Shown here piece by piece: positions 36,770 to 45,188 of a DNA stretch of 45,468 bases. Position 1 is the stretch's first letter. Each line of letters starts with the position of its first letter. Source of the stretch: Gammaproteobacteria bacterium (GTDB taxonomy: Bacteria; Pseudomonadota; Gammaproteobacteria; Steroidobacterales; GCA-2729495); the NCBI GenBank assembly GCA_020853135.1, contig JADYZO010000098.1, positions 1-45,468 on the forward strand. The letters are read 5' to 3'. Both the position numbers and the translations under genes were made by a program. Under the pieces are notes generated by a model that made no database searches, was not told where the DNA came from, and saw only the letters and a program-made list of their open reading frames with translations.

Positions 36770-37395
36770 ACCGGCCCTCCCTGGCCCGGCCCCTCCTGCC
36801 CCACGCTGGTGCGGCCGGTGATGGCACGTGACAGCGTCCCGCTGTCCACGTACTCGAGTTCGCCGCCGATGGGGACGCCATGCGCGATCCGCGTCGCACG
36901 CCTGCCCTGCTCTCGCGCCAGGGAAGCCAGGTAGGCCGCCGTGGCCTCGCCTTCCACCGTGGCACTGGTGGCCAGGATGACCTCGCGCAGGCCCGGTTGT
37001 TCCAGTGCACGGGCAAACTGCCCGACACCGAGTTCATCCGGGCCAATGCCGTCGAGTGGCGAGAGCCGCCCGTGCAGGATGAAATACAGGCCGCGGAAGC
37101 TGGCCGACTCCTCGATGGCCATGACATCGGCTGGCGACTCGACGACGCACAAGGTGGCTGGATCACGACTCGCCGACGCACAGATGGGGCACAACCCCCC
37201 TTCGGCAAACATGCGGCAGCGCGGACAGCGCCCCACGTCCCGCAGCGCGGCCGCCAGCGCCTCGGCCAGGGCCCGCCCACCCTCGCGGTCCCGCTCCAGC
37301 AGGTGAAAGGCCATCCGCTGCGCCGTCTTGTTGCCGACGCCGGGCAGCGCGCGCAGGGCCTGCAACAGGTGCTGGAGCCGCGGGGTGAACTGCAT
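36766..37395 (-). CDS. recR: Recombination mediator RecR
   Basis: RecR works with RecO (and RecF) to load RecA on single-stranded gaps. The 209-residue protein has the N-terminal helix-hairpin-helix (LRALPGVGNKTAQRMAFHLL), the zinc finger Cys57, Cys60, Cys69, Cys72 and a Toprim domain with CVVESPADVMAIE. The C-terminus carries about ten extra glycine-rich residues (GQEGPGQGG) over the usual 200. It is the last of dnaX-ybaB-recR, 16 bases behind ybaB. Confidence 0.95.
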   Translation of the reverse strand: MQFTPRLQHLLQALRALPGVGNKTAQRMAFHLLERDREGGRALAEALAAALRDVGRCPRCRMFAEGGLCPICASASRDPATLCVVESPADVMAIEESASFRGLYFILHGRLSPLDGIGPDELGVGQFARALEQPGLREVILATSATVEGEATAAYLASLAREQGRRATRIAHGVPIGGELEYVDSGTLSRAITGRTSVGQEGPGQGGPV

Positions 37396-37411
37396 GGGGC
37401 AAGCCGCCCGG

Positions 37412-37735
37412 TCAGGATGGCAGGCGCAGTCCGCCGGGCAGTCCCAGCCCGGCCGTCATGCCCGAATAGCGCTCCTGCACCGTGCTTTCCACCTTGCGCA
37501 GGGCATCGTTGAAGGCCGCCACCAGGACGTCCTCCAGCATCTCCCGATCGCCCGCCAGCAGTGCGGGATCGATGCGGATCGCCCGGACCTGCTGGGTGCA
37601 GCTCATGGTGAGCTTCACCAGGCCACCGCCCGCCTCGCCCTCGACCTCGATGCCGGCAAGCTCCGCCTGCGCCTTCTGCATCTCGGCCTGGACGCGTTGC
37701 GCCTGCTTGAGCAGCTGACCGATATCACCTTTCAT
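37412..37735 (-). CDS. ybaB: YbaB/EbfC nucleoid-associated protein
   Basis: A 107-residue DNA-binding protein with the family start KGDIGQLLKQAQRVQAEMQK and the beta-strand core EGEAGGGLVKLTMSC. YbaB forms tweezer-like dimers and is nearly always found between dnaX and recR, as here. The ATG 37735 follows dnaX by 44 bases. Confidence 0.94.
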   Translation of the reverse strand: MKGDIGQLLKQAQRVQAEMQKAQAELAGIEVEGEAGGGLVKLTMSCTQQVRAIRIDPALLAGDREMLEDVLVAAFNDALRKVESTVQERYSGMTAGLGLPGGLRLPS

Positions 37736-37779
37736 GGCACTTCCTTCCGCAAGGCTGGCACGCGTCCACGCACCAGCGG

Positions 37780-39393
37780 CTACTGATCATTGCCCGCTCC
37801 CCGGCCCACGGGGCGGATCGAGGCCGGTACCAGTTCGGCACCCAGTTCATCGCCCAGCGCGCGGACGTTGGGATCCGCTTCGATGGCCCGGCGCGCACGT
37901 TGCACCGCCTCCTCCTGCGCCAGCCCCGAGCGGGCAGCCGGAGTATCAGCAGCCGTTTCCCGGGTCTCGAACCTGAGCGTCACGGCCGCACCCAGGCGCT
38001 CGCTGATGGCGGTGGAAAGGCGGCCCTTGAGCTGGTCGGTGAGCAGATGGGAGCCGGTACGGTCGATGCCCAGCCGCAGCTCGAACGGCGTGCGACCGAG
38101 AAATCCGGTGTGCATGGCCAGCTGCCGCGCCGCGCCCTCGAGCGGAAGTGACTGCACGAATGCCGGCCAGTCCCCCGCATCCTCGAGCACCACCCCCGGC
38201 GTGGTCACAGCTGTTGCAGGCGCCACTGCCGCCACCGCCGGACGTGGCCGGCCGGCCGAGCCGGCCGGGCGCGGGGCGCCAGTGGCCGGCATCGCACCCG
38301 GCATCTGCGCGGGATGGAACGCCAGCATGCGCAGCAGCGTCATCTCAAAGCCCAGGCGCGGCTCGGGCGCAAGACCCAGGTCACGCCGCCCGAGGATCGC
38401 GATCTGGTAATGGAGTTGCGTGACCTCCGGGTCCATCCCGCCGGCGAGTGCCTGCAGGGCGGCCGTGTCGGTCTCCTCCTCGTCCACCGGACCCATCCCG
38501 GCCACCTGCATGACCGCGATCTGCTGCAGGGTGGCGGCAATGTCGTCGAGCAAGCCGCCGTAATCCGGCACCAGCTCGTCGACCTCGCGGATGCGGGCCA
38601 GCAGGGTGCTGCCGTCGCCCCCGCACAGCGCCTGCAGCAGCGCGAGGACGCGGGAACGGTCGACGCTGCCGAGCATCTCGATCACATCGGCCTCGGCCAG
38701 CCGCCCGTTGCCGAAGGCCAATGCCTGGTCGAGGAGGCTCAGCCCGTCTCGCATGCTGCCAGCCGCCGCGCGCGCGAGGCGCACGAGCGCGCCACCGTCG
38801 GCTGGCAGGCCCTCGGCTGCGCAGATCCGCTCCATGCGCCCGGCAATCTGTGCGACGGACAGCCGCTTGAGGTTGAACTGCAGGCAGCGCGACAGCACCG
38901 TCACCGGCAGCTTCTGCGGGTCAGTGGTCGCGAACAGGAACTTGACGTGGGGCGGGGGCTCCTCGAGCGTCTTCAACAGCGCATTGAAGGCGGGCTTGCT
39001 GAGCATGTGTACCTCATCGACGAGGTACACCTTGTAGCGGCCGGCACCCGGCGTGTACTGGACGTTATCGAGCAGTTCGCGGATGTCATCGATGCCGGTG
39101 CGCGATGCCGCATCCACCTCGATCAGGTCGACGAAGCGGCCCTCCTCGATCGCCATGCAGGCCTTGCAGGTTCCACAGGGCGTGGCGCTGACGCCCTGCT
39201 CGCAGTTGAGACAGCGCGCCAGGATGCGCGCCACCGTGGTCTTGCCGACCCCGCGGGTTCCGGCAAACAGGAAGGCGTGGTGCACCCGCCCGGTGGCCAG
39301 GGCATTGGCCAGCGCGCGCACGATGTGCGGCTGCCCGACGACGTCCTCGAAAGTCCGGGGACGCCACTTTCGCGCCAGCGCCAGGTAGGTCAT
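37780..39393 (-). CDS. dnaX: DNA polymerase III subunit gamma/tau
   Basis: DnaX is the clamp-loader ATPase of the replicase. The 537-residue protein has Walker A GTRGVGKTT at 45-53, the zinc module with Cys61, Cys64, Cys73, Cys76 and Cys79, LVDEVHMLSK (Walker B) and the SRC sensor (TVLSRCLQF). The tau-specific tail is shorter than in E. coli (643 residues). I see no A- or T-rich slippery sequence for gamma/tau frameshifting, so only one product may be made. It leads ybaB and recR on the minus strand, downstream of the SRP RNA gene. Confidence 0.95.
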   Translation of the reverse strand: MTYLALARKWRPRTFEDVVGQPHIVRALANALATGRVHHAFLFAGTRGVGKTTVARILARCLNCEQGVSATPCGTCKACMAIEEGRFVDLIEVDAASRTGIDDIRELLDNVQYTPGAGRYKVYLVDEVHMLSKPAFNALLKTLEEPPPHVKFLFATTDPQKLPVTVLSRCLQFNLKRLSVAQIAGRMERICAAEGLPADGGALVRLARAAAGSMRDGLSLLDQALAFGNGRLAEADVIEMLGSVDRSRVLALLQALCGGDGSTLLARIREVDELVPDYGGLLDDIAATLQQIAVMQVAGMGPVDEEETDTAALQALAGGMDPEVTQLHYQIAILGRRDLGLAPEPRLGFEMTLLRMLAFHPAQMPGAMPATGAPRPAGSAGRPRPAVAAVAPATAVTTPGVVLEDAGDWPAFVQSLPLEGAARQLAMHTGFLGRTPFELRLGIDRTGSHLLTDQLKGRLSTAISERLGAAVTLRFETRETAADTPAARSGLAQEEAVQRARRAIEADPNVRALGDELGAELVPASIRPVGRGAGNDQ

Positions 39394-39441
39394 TGCCGTT
39401 GGGTTCTTGCCGCGTCCAGGGCTGCGTGCCGGGAAATGAGT

Positions 39442-39549
39442 GAGTCCGCGCCAGCCGGACCCCGGCGCCCGGCATCACCGCTGCCGCTGCTCCCTTCCGG
39501 GCCTGACGGGGTTTACGATTAGCCGCCGCGGGGAGACCGACGCGGACCC
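39442..39549 (-). ncRNA. ffs: Signal recognition particle 4.5S RNA
   Basis: The minus strand reads a short SRP RNA of about 108 nucleotides. Its apical hairpin is the conserved SRP domain (GTCAGGCCCGGAAGGGAGCA, GGAA tetraloop, at 39488-39508 on the plus strand reversed), binding site for Ffh and FtsY. The two ends pair: GGGTCCGCG at the 5' end (39549-39541) with CGCGGACTC at the 3' end (39450-39442). It has no Alu domain, as expected of the small proteobacterial form. It precedes dnaX on the same strand. Confidence 0.92.
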
Positions 39550-39555
39550 GTGCCA

Positions 39556-39584
39556 AGAGTAGGCGCCCACCCGCCTTTCGGCAA
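39556..39584 (-). promoter_or_regulatory. Promoter of the SRP RNA gene
   Basis: On the minus strand, TTGCCG (39584-39579) and TACTCT (39561-39556) are spaced by 17 bases, and the -10 ends six bases before the paired 5' end of the 4.5S RNA at 39549. Position and spacing fit a sigma-70 promoter for ffs. The -35 keeps TTG but is otherwise weak. Confidence 0.6.
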
Positions 39585-39669
39585 GGACTTGCAGGCACGG
39601 GGCTGGCATGCTTGCGACCGCGAAACCGGCGATGAAATAATGCCGGTCTCCGGGCCGCCAGAACCTCAC

Positions 39670-40296
39670 ATGAAAAAATCCTGCCAGATACTGCTGCTGG
39701 CGCTCCTCACGGCCTGCAGCACGGCCACCACCGTCAAGGGTGAATGGCAGGGCAAGCTCCCGGTGGCTGCCTTCGACCACATCCTCGTCGTCGGCGTCTC
39801 GGACAATTCGCGCATGCGCCGCAGCTTCGAAGTGGCCCTGGCCGATCTCATCCGCTCGCCGCGGACCCGGGCGACGGCGGCCGTCGAGGTCACCGACGCC
39901 GCGGTCATGCCGACGGCGGAAAGCATCACCACCACGGCACGTGCCATCGGCGCCGACGGCGTGCTGGTGACCCGGCTCGTGTCCCGCAGGGTTTCCGCCA
40001 GCGAGTCGGAATCGCGGTTTGGCGTCAAGACAGAGCGCCCGACGAGCCTGCACGGCACGCCCGGCCTCATCGAACTGTTCAGCCTGAAGTACAGCGAATA
40101 CGAGGACCCGGGCGAGTTGACCGCGAAGTCCACCGTACTCCTGGAAAGTTCGCTGTATGACCTGCGCCAGGACGATCGTCTCGTGTACGCGATCACGACC
40201 CGGTCGAAATTTCACGAGGGTGGCAATGACGACATCATCGCCAACGTCACGCAGGCCATTGCCGGTCAGCTCCGCAGCGAAGCCCTGATCCGCTGA
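39670..40296 (+). CDS. Predicted lipoprotein of unknown function
   Basis: A 208-residue protein with a short signal peptide ending LLTACS (lipobox), hence a lipid-anchored periplasmic protein. The mature part starts with a strand DHILVVGVSDNSRMRRSFEV, then VMPTAESITTTARAIGADGV and a later TVLLESSLYDLRQDDRLVYA, a pattern of small uncharacterised lipoproteins with a DUF799/CsgG-like alpha/beta fold. The clear CsgG pore signature is not visible. ATG 39670 gives the only good signal. It is divergent from the SRP RNA promoter. Confidence 0.78.
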   Translation: MKKSCQILLLALLTACSTATTVKGEWQGKLPVAAFDHILVVGVSDNSRMRRSFEVALADLIRSPRTRATAAVEVTDAAVMPTAESITTTARAIGADGVLVTRLVSRRVSASESESRFGVKTERPTSLHGTPGLIELFSLKYSEYEDPGELTAKSTVLLESSLYDLRQDDRLVYAITTRSKFHEGGNDDIIANVTQAIAGQLRSEALIR

Positions 40297-40344
40297 AGCC
40301 CCGACAGCGCCGCGCCACCGGCTGGCACCGGTGATGCCGCCAGG

Positions 40345-40911
40345 TCAGGGTGTGGCGCGCCTGCCAGTCGCCGGAGCCGGATCCAGCCAGGGCCGGATGG
40401 CTGCCGCGAAGTCCTCCGCCGACTTGCCACCCTGGATGCGCAGCTTGACCGCGCCCGAACGGTCGAGCACGTAGCTCGTGGGCAGCAATTCGTTCCACGC
40501 CGGATCCAGCACACTCACCAGGCCGTCCATGTCAGGCGTGGCCCGGCGGTAGGTCCTCAGCGTGGGAAACCACTTGCCGAGGAAGGGCACCAGGACGGCG
40601 CTGTAGTCCGCGGGTTCATCCAGCGACACCGCCACGAGCCGCAGACCCCGGTCGTGGTACTGCCGCTCGAGATCGAGCAGGGCGGGAATTTCCTTGAGAC
40701 AGGCCTGGCACCAGGTGGCCCAGAAATTGACCAGCACGACCTGCCCGCGCTGCTGCTCCAGCACCTGGCGGAACCCGCCGGCATCCAGCGCGGGTCCCGG
40801 TGGCACCGCCAGGCCCGGCGTAGCGAGGAACGGCAGGGTGATGGCTGCCAGGATCAGCACCGGACGCAGGCGCCGGGAGAGGACCAGATTCGTCATGATG
40901 GCCCCGATCAT
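40345..40911 (-). CDS. TlpA/ResA-like thiol-disulfide oxidoreductase
   Basis: A 188-residue periplasmic thioredoxin-fold protein with an N-terminal signal or anchor (LRPVLILAAITLPFLA) and the active site WATWCQAC (Cys68, Cys71). Conserved features VVLVNFWA, VAVSLDEPAD, and the cis-proline part LLPTSYVLDRSG are present. TlpA/ResA proteins reduce disulfides, often for heme-c or copper-centre assembly; a link to the cbb3 oxidase here is only suggestive. ATG 40911 or 40896 are both possible. It is the last backbone gene before the island. Confidence 0.88.
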   Translation of the reverse strand: MIGAIMTNLVLSRRLRPVLILAAITLPFLATPGLAVPPGPALDAGGFRQVLEQQRGQVVLVNFWATWCQACLKEIPALLDLERQYHDRGLRLVAVSLDEPADYSAVLVPFLGKWFPTLRTYRRATPDMDGLVSVLDPAWNELLPTSYVLDRSGAVKLRIQGGKSAEDFAAAIRPWLDPAPATGRRATP

Positions 40912-40980
40912 GCGTTCAGACCCGGGCGGCTGGCAAGCGCGACAGATGCCGCTTGACCTGCAAGGACCCCCGCCGTCGAT

Positions 40981-41004
40981 TGGCGGGAGGGTGGGATTCG
41001 AACC
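40981..41004 (-). other. tRNA 3'-end copy, likely island attachment site
   Basis: Read on the minus strand, this 24-base block matches the end of a tRNA: the T-loop GGTTCGAATCC, then a pyrimidine-rich acceptor strand and a terminal CGCCA. No D-arm, anticodon arm or 5' acceptor strand lies in the 90 bases beyond, so no tRNA gene is intact here. The CCA end faces the backbone, as for the partial att copy left on the chromosome side when an element integrates into a tRNA 3' end. Serine tRNA is the nearest look, but one base is missing relative to the usual spacing. Confidence 0.5.
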
Positions 41005-41222
41005 AGCCCCGACTCGCCTGATTTCCCAGTGGATATTCCGGGCTTTGAATTTCGGTACCGTAAAAAATACCGTTGCTCACTGCGCTTGGAATACCGACCC
41101 TCTCAAGCGGTCTCGGAAGGTTTCCCGACGTCTCACCGCCGGTGGCGATGATAGCCCACATCTGCCCGCTACCGGCGCACTGATACAAGTCCGCGTTTCC
41201 GCAGCGTCAACCGGTGTCGTAA
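41005..41222. other. Island edge without a recognised gene
   Basis: This 218-base stretch lies between the tRNA-end copy and the antitoxin remnant. It has no open frame with a convincing protein, no terminator-like hairpin and no tRNA. It includes a direct repeat TACCGT around six A bases (about 41055-41077). An integrase gene, often placed here, is missing. Confidence 0.4.
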
Positions 41223-41337
41223 CTAGGCGAGTTTCCGAGGTGTGAACGCCACGAAATCGAACGGCTGCGGCTCGCCTTCGATCAGCGCCTGACGTAGTGC
41301 CTCGATCCGCACAGCTTCCGAAGCGCGCGGCACCTCA
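41223..41337 (-). pseudogene. ParD-like antitoxin, C-terminal remnant
   Basis: On the minus strand the last codons read RIEALRQALIEGEPQPFDFV, the usual C-terminal end of ParD/CopG-type antitoxins (REALxxGExSGxPxPFD pattern). The ribbon-helix-helix N-terminal half and any start codon are missing; an in-frame stop lies about 40 bases upstream of the match. No ParE toxin is present. It is another toxin-antitoxin fossil at the island edge. Confidence 0.45.
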
Positions 41338-41391
41338 ATATGCGAATCGAAGCACCGGATTCCTCCCTGACGATGCCGATGTCATCGTATG

Positions 41392-42783
41392 TCAACAACC
41401 TGCCTCTTTACACGCGTCAACTACACGACTTGACGCGTACAGCATTGGAATATCCTTGCTGTTGACCCTGAACTGGCTGCGCCGCTTCGTCACCGGCTTC
41501 CCGGTCGACACTTTCTCAACCTTGACACCCGGATCGTAGTAGACCTTTCCAGCATCCACGGCCGCGAGAAACAGCCCGAACTCGGCTCCCTCGCCGAGCA
41601 AGATGCTTCGCCCATATCGATATTGCCGCTCCGGAGTCAACCGCTGCTGTGCGGGAATGAAAGCGGCATGGGCGTGCTTCGTCTTCCAATGGTCGATCAG
41701 CTTTGCGAAAGACCATACCATCGCCTCCTTGTCGTCACGATCCAGCATACGGATGGCGCCAGTTGGAGAGTACTTCCGTTCGCCCGTCTTGAAGCCGTCT
41801 ACCACCATGCGCAAGTTTGTCCTCGCGTGCGCAGTGCCATTGGCACGATACACACCTCCGAAATTCAGGCGATCAGTACGACCCTTGGTGTCTGCGTAAC
41901 CGTAGCGACGCATGAATGCCAGAAGTCCGTCCTGGACGTAGACGCCAGCCGTCGGCTCCGGTGTAAACAACGTGACGACACTGGCCCCCGGCTTGGACGA
42001 GTCCGGCACGTTCCGCGCCTTGACCTCCCACCCACGGAAATCCGGCTGCGAATACCCGTTGGAGCGAATTCCGAGCAGAGATTCCAATGTATTGCCATTG
42101 CAATTCGGAGCGTTGCAGGAAACCAAGACACCATTCTTGTCGAGGCGGCGCGAAGGAACCCAATCCCGGCGATGGATCGAACACAATTTCTGCATCAGTT
42201 CCAGAAATCCGTCGCCTTTCGCCAAGCCCGGTATCGGCAGGATAAAGAACACCCCGTACTCGTCACGGGGATGGTACGCGCCGACCTCGCGTGCCGCAGG
42301 TGACTCGGGTGGGAGGGTAATTCCCAAGACCTTGGTCCCGTTGCCAACACCGAGAACAAGTATTCGACCGGATTCTTCGCCGCGCTTGCCCTTGTCGTAC
42401 AGTGAAGACGGAGCGTCGCTGCAGCTCCGGAGGAACCCGGAAAAACGCACCTCCGGATATTGCGGATAGAAGATCAGCTTGGCATCCGGTGCGTGACAGG
42501 CTCGCCCGTCGCTCCTGATCCAGTAGAAGTCCAGCGCAGATCGGAAGACCGCCTCCACGCCGCCGCCTTTCTGCGACGTGGATTCGTGTAGCGTCACTTC
42601 ACCGGACGGAATCTTTCCCAACTGCGACAAATCGGGCGCGAGGTAGACCTGATTCTTGCTGTTGGCGTTGCGCGGCAAGACCTTGTAGAGAAGCTCAGTG
42701 GCACCATTGTCCTTGAGCAACCTGAAAACGGTCGCCAAGTCGATTTCAGACAACCATTTATTCTGGTCGTCGACCCTCGCCAT
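41392..42783 (-). CDS. MvaI/BcnI-like type II restriction endonuclease, two-domain
   Basis: The C-terminal half matches the MvaI/BcnI endonuclease family: TLESLLGIRSNGYSQPDF, then Glu253 and Lys255 in GWEVKAR with Asp248 as a nearby acid, VVTLFTPEP, and ARTNLRMVVDGF. MvaI and BcnI cut within CCWGG/CCSGG. At 463 residues it is nearly twice MvaI (246). The extra 220 residues (SEIDLATVFRLLKDNGATEL, then RFSGFLRSC, AYHPRDEYGVFFILP) look like a separate DNA-recognition domain. ATG 42783 overlaps the vsr stop by one base. The exact recognition sequence is inference from the partner genes. Confidence 0.78.
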   Translation of the reverse strand: MARVDDQNKWLSEIDLATVFRLLKDNGATELLYKVLPRNANSKNQVYLAPDLSQLGKIPSGEVTLHESTSQKGGGVEAVFRSALDFYWIRSDGRACHAPDAKLIFYPQYPEVRFSGFLRSCSDAPSSLYDKGKRGEESGRILVLGVGNGTKVLGITLPPESPAAREVGAYHPRDEYGVFFILPIPGLAKGDGFLELMQKLCSIHRRDWVPSRRLDKNGVLVSCNAPNCNGNTLESLLGIRSNGYSQPDFRGWEVKARNVPDSSKPGASVVTLFTPEPTAGVYVQDGLLAFMRRYGYADTKGRTDRLNFGGVYRANGTAHARTNLRMVVDGFKTGERKYSPTGAIRMLDRDDKEAMVWSFAKLIDHWKTKHAHAAFIPAQQRLTPERQYRYGRSILLGEGAEFGLFLAAVDAGKVYYDPGVKVEKVSTGKPVTKRRSQFRVNSKDIPMLYASSRVVDACKEAGC

Positions 42784-43199
42784 CACTCCCCCTTTCCCTT
42801 GTTCGACCGAATACGCGCAACCAGAGCATCCATCTTTCGCTGGTTCACTTGACATGACCAGACGACAAGAACGTGCCAACCAAGTCGCCGAAGCTGACGC
42901 TTTGCCGCGGCGTCCCGCTGCTTGTTTGCAGAAAACTTCGTCTGCCAGAAAGCAACGTTGCTTGCGGGAGTCGTTGCGTATCGGCAGCCAGCATGCTGAT
43001 GCCAGAAACAACCATGCACGAACACGACGGCATGATACTTGGGAAGCACCACATCCGGCTTGCCAGGCAATCGTGCATGCAACCTGAAACGCAATCCGGA
43101 ACGGTGAAGAAAACTGCGTACGGCGCGCTCCGGTTTCGTGTTCTTGCTGCGAATCCCGGACATCATCCGGCTACGCGTCGCCCGATCCACGACATCCAT
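42783..43199 (-). CDS. vsr: Very short patch repair endonuclease Vsr
   Basis: Vsr nicks beside T:G mismatches that arise when 5-methylcytosine deaminates, and so repairs damage caused by its own methyltransferase. The 138-residue protein has RSRMMSGIRSKNTKPER at the N-terminus and the catalytic Asp49, His62 and His67 in GKPDVV and FVHGCFWHQHAGC (E. coli Asp51, His64, His69). It lies between the methyltransferase (58 bases upstream) and the endonuclease, with a one-base stop/start overlap. Its presence implies the partner makes 5-methylcytosine. Confidence 0.95.
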   Translation of the reverse strand: MDVVDRATRSRMMSGIRSKNTKPERAVRSFLHRSGLRFRLHARLPGKPDVVLPKYHAVVFVHGCFWHQHAGCRYATTPASNVAFWQTKFSANKQRDAAAKRQLRRLGWHVLVVWSCQVNQRKMDALVARIRSNKGKGE

Positions 43200-43257
43200 C
43201 AGCGAACCATGCCCGCCATCTCAGGATCGCAGCAGCGGGGCGGCGCGTCTCCTGCCA

Positions 43258-44502
43258 TTACGCCGCCAACAGGGATTTTTGCCTCGCCAGCTCCGGATCG
43301 ATCAGTTTCAGGATGCGGGGCTTCATCACTCGCGCGACCTCCTGCATGACCGGCATGACCACGCTGTTGCCGAACTGTTTGTAGGCCTGCGTATCACTGA
43401 CCGGGATCACGAAATCGTCCGGGAACCCCATGAGCCGTGCGCATTCACGCGGAGTAAGCCGCCGAGGACGCTTGCGCGCCCCCTGTGAAACCAGAATCTC
43501 CGATCCATCCTTGTAGTACCTGGCCGACAACGTGCGCGCCACACTGTCACCATCCACCAATCCGTAGCCGAATCCGTTGCCTGCCGCCTTGTGCTTTGCC
43601 GCATAAGCCTTCAGATATGCCCAAAGTTTCGGAGTGAGAGTGTAGCGAGCATCTACCTTGGCCAGAGGACCAATCGTGTAGTGACACTCTGTCCGCTCGC
43701 TGCCGTCCTCGGGATGCAGGATTGAGGACAGCACGGGCCTTTCCCCGGGCAGCACAATATCCGCCCAGTCAAAATCGGCTTCCTCACGGAATCCCACGAT
43801 CAGGATGCGCTCGCGGTGCTGCGGAACGAAATGCGCGCCATCAATGACCTTGTAGTGAATGTGATAACCAAGGTCCTTTTCCAGCGCCTTCTTGATGACG
43901 CGAAATGTATTGCCCTTGTCGTGACTCACCAGGTTCTTCACATTTTCCAGCAGGAAAGCAGCAGGACGCTTCGCAGCGATGATCCGCGCCACGTCGAAGA
44001 ACAACGTTCCCTGTGTCTCGTCGGCGAACCCGTGGGCACGTCCAAGCGCATTCTTCTTCGACACCCCGGCGATACTGAAAGGCTGGCAGGGAAAACCTGC
44101 CAGCAACACATCGTGGTCTGGAATGTCGCGCTCATCGACTTTGGTGATGTCGCCTGCCAGCGCATGGGTAGAGTCGGGAAAATTGGCGAGATAGGTCTTC
44201 TGCGCCCAAGGATTCCACTCGCTGGTGAACACGCACCGACCGCCATGTGCCTCGAAAGCCATGCGGATGCCACCAATCCCGGCGAACAGGTCTATGAACC
44301 TGAAAGCGTGGTCGCCAGTATCCGTTCGGTCGGTAAGCGGCAGCAGGCGCTGGCGGATGGCATCCGCCAAGTACGGCGGCGGCTCGGTTTCCCGAACCTC
44401 CCAGCGACGCAACGTGCGGGTGGTGACGCCTAAAGCCTCTGCCAACTCCCGCTGGTTGTAGCGCCCACGCAGGGAGGTCAGCAGATGAATGGGGTCTTCC
44501 AC
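43258..44502 (-). CDS. DNA (cytosine-5)-methyltransferase with N-terminal HTH
   Basis: This enzyme protects the host by methylating the cytosine of the restriction site. The 414-residue protein has an N-terminal helix-turn-helix (about 16-36, [20 protein letters not shown]) and then the C5 methylase motifs: [11 protein letters not shown] (69-78), IV FPCQPFS with catalytic Cys139, [23 protein letters not shown] and [10 protein letters not shown].EcoRII and M.ScrFIA types use such a domain to repress their own genes. GTG 44502 follows GGAG by eight bases. It is probably CCNGG/CCWGG-specific, given its partners. Confidence 0.92.
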   Translation of the reverse strand: MEDPIHLLTSLRGRYNQRELAEALGVTTRTLRRWEVRETEPPPYLADAIRQRLLPLTDRTDTGDHAFRFIDLFAGIGGIRMAFEAHGGRCVFTSEWNPWAQKTYLANFPDSTHALAGDITKVDERDIPDHDVLLAGFPCQPFSIAGVSKKNALGRAHGFADETQGTLFFDVARIIAAKRPAAFLLENVKNLVSHDKGNTFRVIKKALEKDLGYHIHYKVIDGAHFVPQHRERILIVGFREEADFDWADIVLPGERPVLSSILHPEDGSERTECHYTIGPLAKVDARYTLTPKLWAYLKAYAAKHKAAGNGFGYGLVDGDSVARTLSARYYKDGSEILVSQGARKRPRRLTPRECARLMGFPDDFVIPVSDTQAYKQFGNSVVMPVMQEVARVMKPRILKLIDPELARQKSLLAA

Positions 44503-44533
44503 GGGGGTGGCTCCGATACGTTGGGACGAATTG

Positions 44534-44560
44534 CGGACATTATGTCCGTATTATTGTCCG
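44534..44560. promoter_or_regulatory. Palindromic operator and promoter of the methyltransferase gene
   Basis: CGGACAT (44534-44540) and ATGTCCG (44542-44548) form a perfect palindrome around one T, and a third half-site TGTCCG lies at 44555-44560. It lies 32-58 bases before the GTG start. On the minus strand TTGATA (44568-44563) and CATAAT (44544-44539) are spaced by 18 bases as a promoter, and the palindrome covers the -10. The methyltransferase's N-terminal HTH is the expected repressor. Confidence 0.65.
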
Positions 44561-44564
44561 ATTA

Positions 44565-45164
44565 TCAAGCATTCCGAAGACACTCCCAGCTTCTGAGATT
44601 TGCCACCAGCAGAGCCGTGGTGTTGGTTCGCATCGCCTCGCAGACCTTGAGCATCGCCAGGCATTCGTGCTGAAGAGACGGTGGTAACCGACCGCCTCCA
44701 TGTGCGTACTTGGCTATTTGATTGACGTTTCGACCGATGGCTGCCAACTCACCGATGCTGCGCCGGAGAGCCAACAACTCGTCTTTCGGCAAAGGCGCCA
44801 CGCACCTGAGGTGACTTCGCGTCAGGACAGAAACGTAGGTCGCCGAACGCATCCCGCGCGCCTCCGCACGAACTTCGAGGAGCAGCATGTCTTCGGGACG
44901 GAGGCGAACATACACACGGCGGTCGCATGGTCTCCGCCGCTTTCGCTCCGGGCTGTGGCATGACGAATCCCGCTGCTCCGCGGCATCCAGCTTCGAGGCC
45001 GCATCGGCACCACCATGATCAGCAACCAGCAACGCCTGAATGATCAGTCGTTTTAGCCACACTGATTCACTCACTCCTTCGTGCTCGACAGCGGCAGTAA
45101 CCCGTCGCTTCATGTCCAGCGTCAATCTGGCCCTGATGAACTGCGTTGCTGGCATGTGGCCCAT
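44565..45164 (-). CDS. mobC: MobC-like relaxosome accessory protein
   Basis: The 199-residue protein has an N-terminal DNA-binding-like part with many basic residues (DMKRRVTAAVEHEGVSESV, ERKRRRPCDRRVYVRLRPED) and the C-terminal MobC region: RRSIGELAAIGRNVNQIAK. MobC helps a relaxase open the DNA at oriT. No relaxase gene follows; the next gene on this strand is the methyltransferase. ATG 45164 or 45155 could start. The candidate nic site lies 25 bases upstream. Confidence 0.8.
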   Translation of the reverse strand: MGHMPATQFIRARLTLDMKRRVTAAVEHEGVSESVWLKRLIIQALLVADHGGADAASKLDAAEQRDSSCHSPERKRRRPCDRRVYVRLRPEDMLLLEVRAEARGMRSATYVSVLTRSHLRCVAPLPKDELLALRRSIGELAAIGRNVNQIAKYAHGGGRLPPSLQHECLAMLKVCEAMRTNTTALLVANLRSWECLRNA

Positions 45165-45188
45165 CGTGGTCCATTGGCTGCCGTGAGG

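Noticed and set aside
40981..41090. Complete tRNA gene on the minus strand
   Set aside because: The T-arm and acceptor 3' strand are present, but the 5' acceptor, D-arm and anticodon arm are not; it is a partial copy.
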